The notes under the pieces: model-generated
The model's database searches: none
What the model was told of the DNA's origin: nothing
What the model saw: only the letters and a program-made list of their open reading frames with translations
Shown: piece by piece, positions 3,634 to 5,505 of the stretch
Numbering within the stretch: the stretch's first letter is position 1
Layout: each line of letters opens with the position of its first letter
Program-made: the position numbers and the translations under genes
Assembly: GCA_023231165.1 (NCBI GenBank)
Contig: JALNVY010000166.1
Span: 1-5,505 of the forward strand
Length of the DNA stretch: 5,505 nucleotides
Origin: Syntrophales bacterium
GTDB lineage: Bacteria; Desulfobacterota; Syntrophia; Syntrophales; UBA8958
Direction of reading: 5' to 3'

Positions 3634-5505
3634 ATGAAGGTATTCCGATCACACTTACTAATTTGTGGCGGCACCGGCTGCCATGCCTCCGGAAGTCTCA
3701 ATGTCAAGAAGGCATTAGTCTCAGAACTGATCAAAAGAAAGCTCTCCGAAGAAATCAAGATCGTAGAAACGGGGTGTAACGGCTTCTGCGCCATGGGTCC
3801 GATCATGGTCGTCTATCCCGAGGGCGTCATCTACATGCTGATCAAAGCCGAAGACATTCCTGAACTTGTGGAAGAACACCTGATCAAGGGCCGGATTCTC
3901 GAACGGCTCCTCTACAGGGAACCAACCACGGAAGAGATTATCCCAACGATGCAGGAGATCCCATTTTTCGCCCTCCAGGAGCTGCGGGTCCTCAGGAACC
4001 GCGGACTCATCGATCCGGAAAAAATAGAAGAATATATCGCTCGGGACGGCTACCAGGGAATGGCCAAGGCCCTGACCGAAATGAGCGCCGCCGACATCGT
4101 CCAGGAAATCCTCGCTTCGGGTCTCCGCGGTCGCGGCGGCGCAGGCTTCCCCACAGGTCTGAAATGGAAATTCGCCGCCGCCTCCCCCGGGGATGTCAAG
4201 TATGTTTTATGTAACGCCGACGAAGGAGATCCCGGGGCCTTTATGGACCGGAGCGTCCTCGAAGCGGACCCCCATGCCGTCATCGAGGGCATGGTCATCG
4301 CCGCCAAGGCTATCGGCTCCGGTCACGGCTATGTATATTGCCGCGCTGAATATCCCCTGGCTATCCATCGCTTGAATATCGCCATTGATCAGGCCAAGGA
4401 CATGGGTCTCCTGGGCAGGAATATCTTGGGCACAGGCTTTGATTTTGACCTGGAGATCTATCAGGGGGCCGGAGCCTTTGTCTGCGGTGAAGAAACAGCT
4501 TTGATGACTTCCATCGAGGGAAAAAGAGGGATGCCTCGTCCCCGTCCGCCCTTCCCCGCCATCGCCGGCCTCTGGCAGCGGCCCTCCGTCCTCAATAACG
4601 TGGAAACCCTTGCCAACATCGGCCAGATCATCCTCCGGGGCGGCGCCTGGTATGCCAGCGTCGGTACGGAAAAAAGTAAAGGAACGAAGGTCTTCGCCCT
4701 CACCGGGGACGTCAACAACGTCGGTCTGGTGGAAGTTCCCATGGGAACCACCCTCGGAACCATCGTCTATGATATCGGCGGCGGCATCCCCAAAGGCAAG
4801 AAGTTCAAAGCCGCCCAGTTGGGCGGTCCCTCTGGAGGCATGATTCCCATCCAGCACCTCAATGCCCCTATCGACTATGAAAAGGTGGCGGAACTGGGCG
4901 CCATCATGGGGTCCGGCGGTATGATCGTCATGAACGAGGATTCCTGCGCCGTCGACATGGCGCGCTTCTTCATGGATTTCTGCCAGGACGAGTCCTGCGG
5001 CAAGTGTACGCCCTGCCGGGAAGGAACCAAGCGGATGCTCCAGATCCTGACGAACATTACTCAGGGTAAGGGCCAGGAAGGGGATATCGAACTACTGGAG
5101 GAGATGGCCCCCATCATCAAGGACGCCTCCCTCTGCGGCCTGGGCCAGACGGCGCCAAACCCGGTCCTCAGCACCATCCGTTATTTCCGAAAGGAATATG
5201 AGGATCACATCCGGAACCACCGTTGTAATGCTGCGGTCTGTACCGCCCTGTTCAAGTCCCCCTGTCAGCATACCTGTCCCATTGAAATGGACATTCCTTC
5301 CTATATCGCCCTGATCCGTGCCAACCGTATGGAAGACGCCTATAAGGTGCTGCTCCGCACCAATCCTTTCCCATCTGTCTGCGGGCGGGTCTGCGATCAT
5401 AAATGCCAGACCAAATGCCGCCGGGGGAAGATGGATGAACCGATTGCCATCAAATTCCTCAAGCGTTTCATCACCGACAACGCCCCGCGGCCGAAGACCG
5501 AGCCG
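3634..5505 (+). CDS. nuoF: NuoF-like NADH-binding flavoprotein fused to a GltD-like domain (3' partial)
   Basis: The frame is open for 624 codons to the window edge. Residues 1-95 form a thioredoxin-like [2Fe-2S] domain with C11-x4-C16 and C48-x3-C52. Residues about 110-340 are the NuoF flavin/NADH domain: GRGGAGFPTGLKW at 166-178 (FMN loop), N194-A-D-E-G-D-P-G201, C284-G-E-E-T, and E295-G followed by a proline-rich run. Residues about 352-405 look like SLBB, ending in GGPSGG at 397-402, a form I associate with HydB/HymB rather than complex I. The [4Fe-4S] site is C455-x2-C458-x2-C461 with C501. HydB proteins normally end with two [4Fe-4S] ferredoxin repeats. Here residues 531-624 instead carry C531-x4-C536, C544-x3-C548-P, then N577-P-F-P and C583-x3-C587-x3-C591-x3-C595, like the N-terminus of GltD/NfnB. 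The FAD/NAD(P) domain expected next lies beyond the window. The likely role is the NAD(H)-flavin subunit of a soluble, possibly electron-bifurcating complex. Confidence 0.93.
   Translation, partial: MKVFRSHLLICGGTGCHASGSLNVKKALVSELIKRKLSEEIKIVETGCNGFCAMGPIMVVYPEGVIYMLIKAEDIPELVEEHLIKGRILERLLYREPTTEEIIPTMQEIPFFALQELRVLRNRGLIDPEKIEEYIARDGYQGMAKALTEMSAADIVQEILASGLRGRGGAGFPTGLKWKFAAASPGDVKYVLCNADEGDPGAFMDRSVLEADPHAVIEGMVIAAKAIGSGHGYVYCRAEYPLAIHRLNIAIDQAKDMGLLGRNILGTGFDFDLEIYQGAGAFVCGEETALMTSIEGKRGMPRPRPPFPAIAGLWQRPSVLNNVETLANIGQIILRGGAWYASVGTEKSKGTKVFALTGDVNNVGLVEVPMGTTLGTIVYDIGGGIPKGKKFKAAQLGGPSGGMIPIQHLNAPIDYEKVAELGAIMGSGGMIVMNEDSCAVDMARFFMDFCQDESCGKCTPCREGTKRMLQILTNITQGKGQEGDIELLEEMAPIIKDASLCGLGQTAPNPVLSTIRYFRKEYEDHIRNHRCNAAVCTALFKSPCQHTCPIEMDIPSYIALIRANRMEDAYKVLLRTNPFPSVCGRVCDHKCQTKCRRGKMDEPIAIKFLKRFITDNAPRPKTEP

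Noticed and set aside
4207..4857. Long open frame on the minus strand opposite the NuoF-like gene
   Set aside because: It is a shadow of the GC-rich plus-strand frame, which carries all the conserved NuoF motifs. The minus-strand product has no recognisable domain.

Overview
The window looks like one operon-like, all-plus-strand locus from an anaerobic bacterium. It holds five small signalling-type genes followed by the NuoE- and NuoF-like subunits of a soluble, flavin-dependent NAD(H) oxidoreductase of the HydABC / electron-bifurcating kind. The gene set is typical of strict anaerobes such as Clostridia and syntrophic or sulfate-reducing former Deltaproteobacteria. The moderate-to-high GC and the NuoF-GltD fusion make me lean to a Syntrophus-like relative, but this is recall-based inference and not proven by the sequence.

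Layout. Positions 1-154 are non-coding as far as I can see and hold a possible promoter (TTGACA at 61-66) and a good ribosome-binding site. Positions 155-1342 hold a three-gene regulatory cassette: a DRTGG-domain protein, an RsbW/anti-sigma-type ATP-binding protein, and a second DRTGG protein collinear with the first. A compact hairpin with a T-run (1346-1371) follows directly. It looks like an intrinsic terminator or attenuator, although the next gene starts only 22 bases later. Positions 1394-2684 hold a PHP-domain metallo-hydrolase and a second stand-alone GHKL ATPase, one base apart. From 2718 the structural genes begin behind a strong Shine-Dalgarno: a NuoE-like [2Fe-2S] protein, a small thioredoxin-fold ferredoxin with three rather than four candidate cysteines, and a large NuoF-like protein open to the window edge.

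The NuoF-like protein has an N-terminal thioredoxin-like [2Fe-2S] domain, the FMN/NADH domain, an SLBB-like segment and the four-cysteine [4Fe-4S] domain. In place of the usual 2x[4Fe-4S] ferredoxin tail of HydB, it then enters a cysteine-rich segment like the N-terminus of glutamate synthase small subunit (GltD / NfnB / dihydropyrimidine dehydrogenase type). The FAD/NAD(P) part of that domain and any catalytic partner (hydrogenase, formate dehydrogenase or other) would lie downstream, outside the window.

Working model (inference): electrons pass between NADH at the FMN site and a second pyridine-nucleotide/FAD module through the [2Fe-2S] and [4Fe-4S] clusters. The upstream DRTGG, ATPase and PHP proteins would sense energy or redox state, or otherwise service the complex. 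No RNA genes, insertion sequences, CRISPR arrays or origins were seen.
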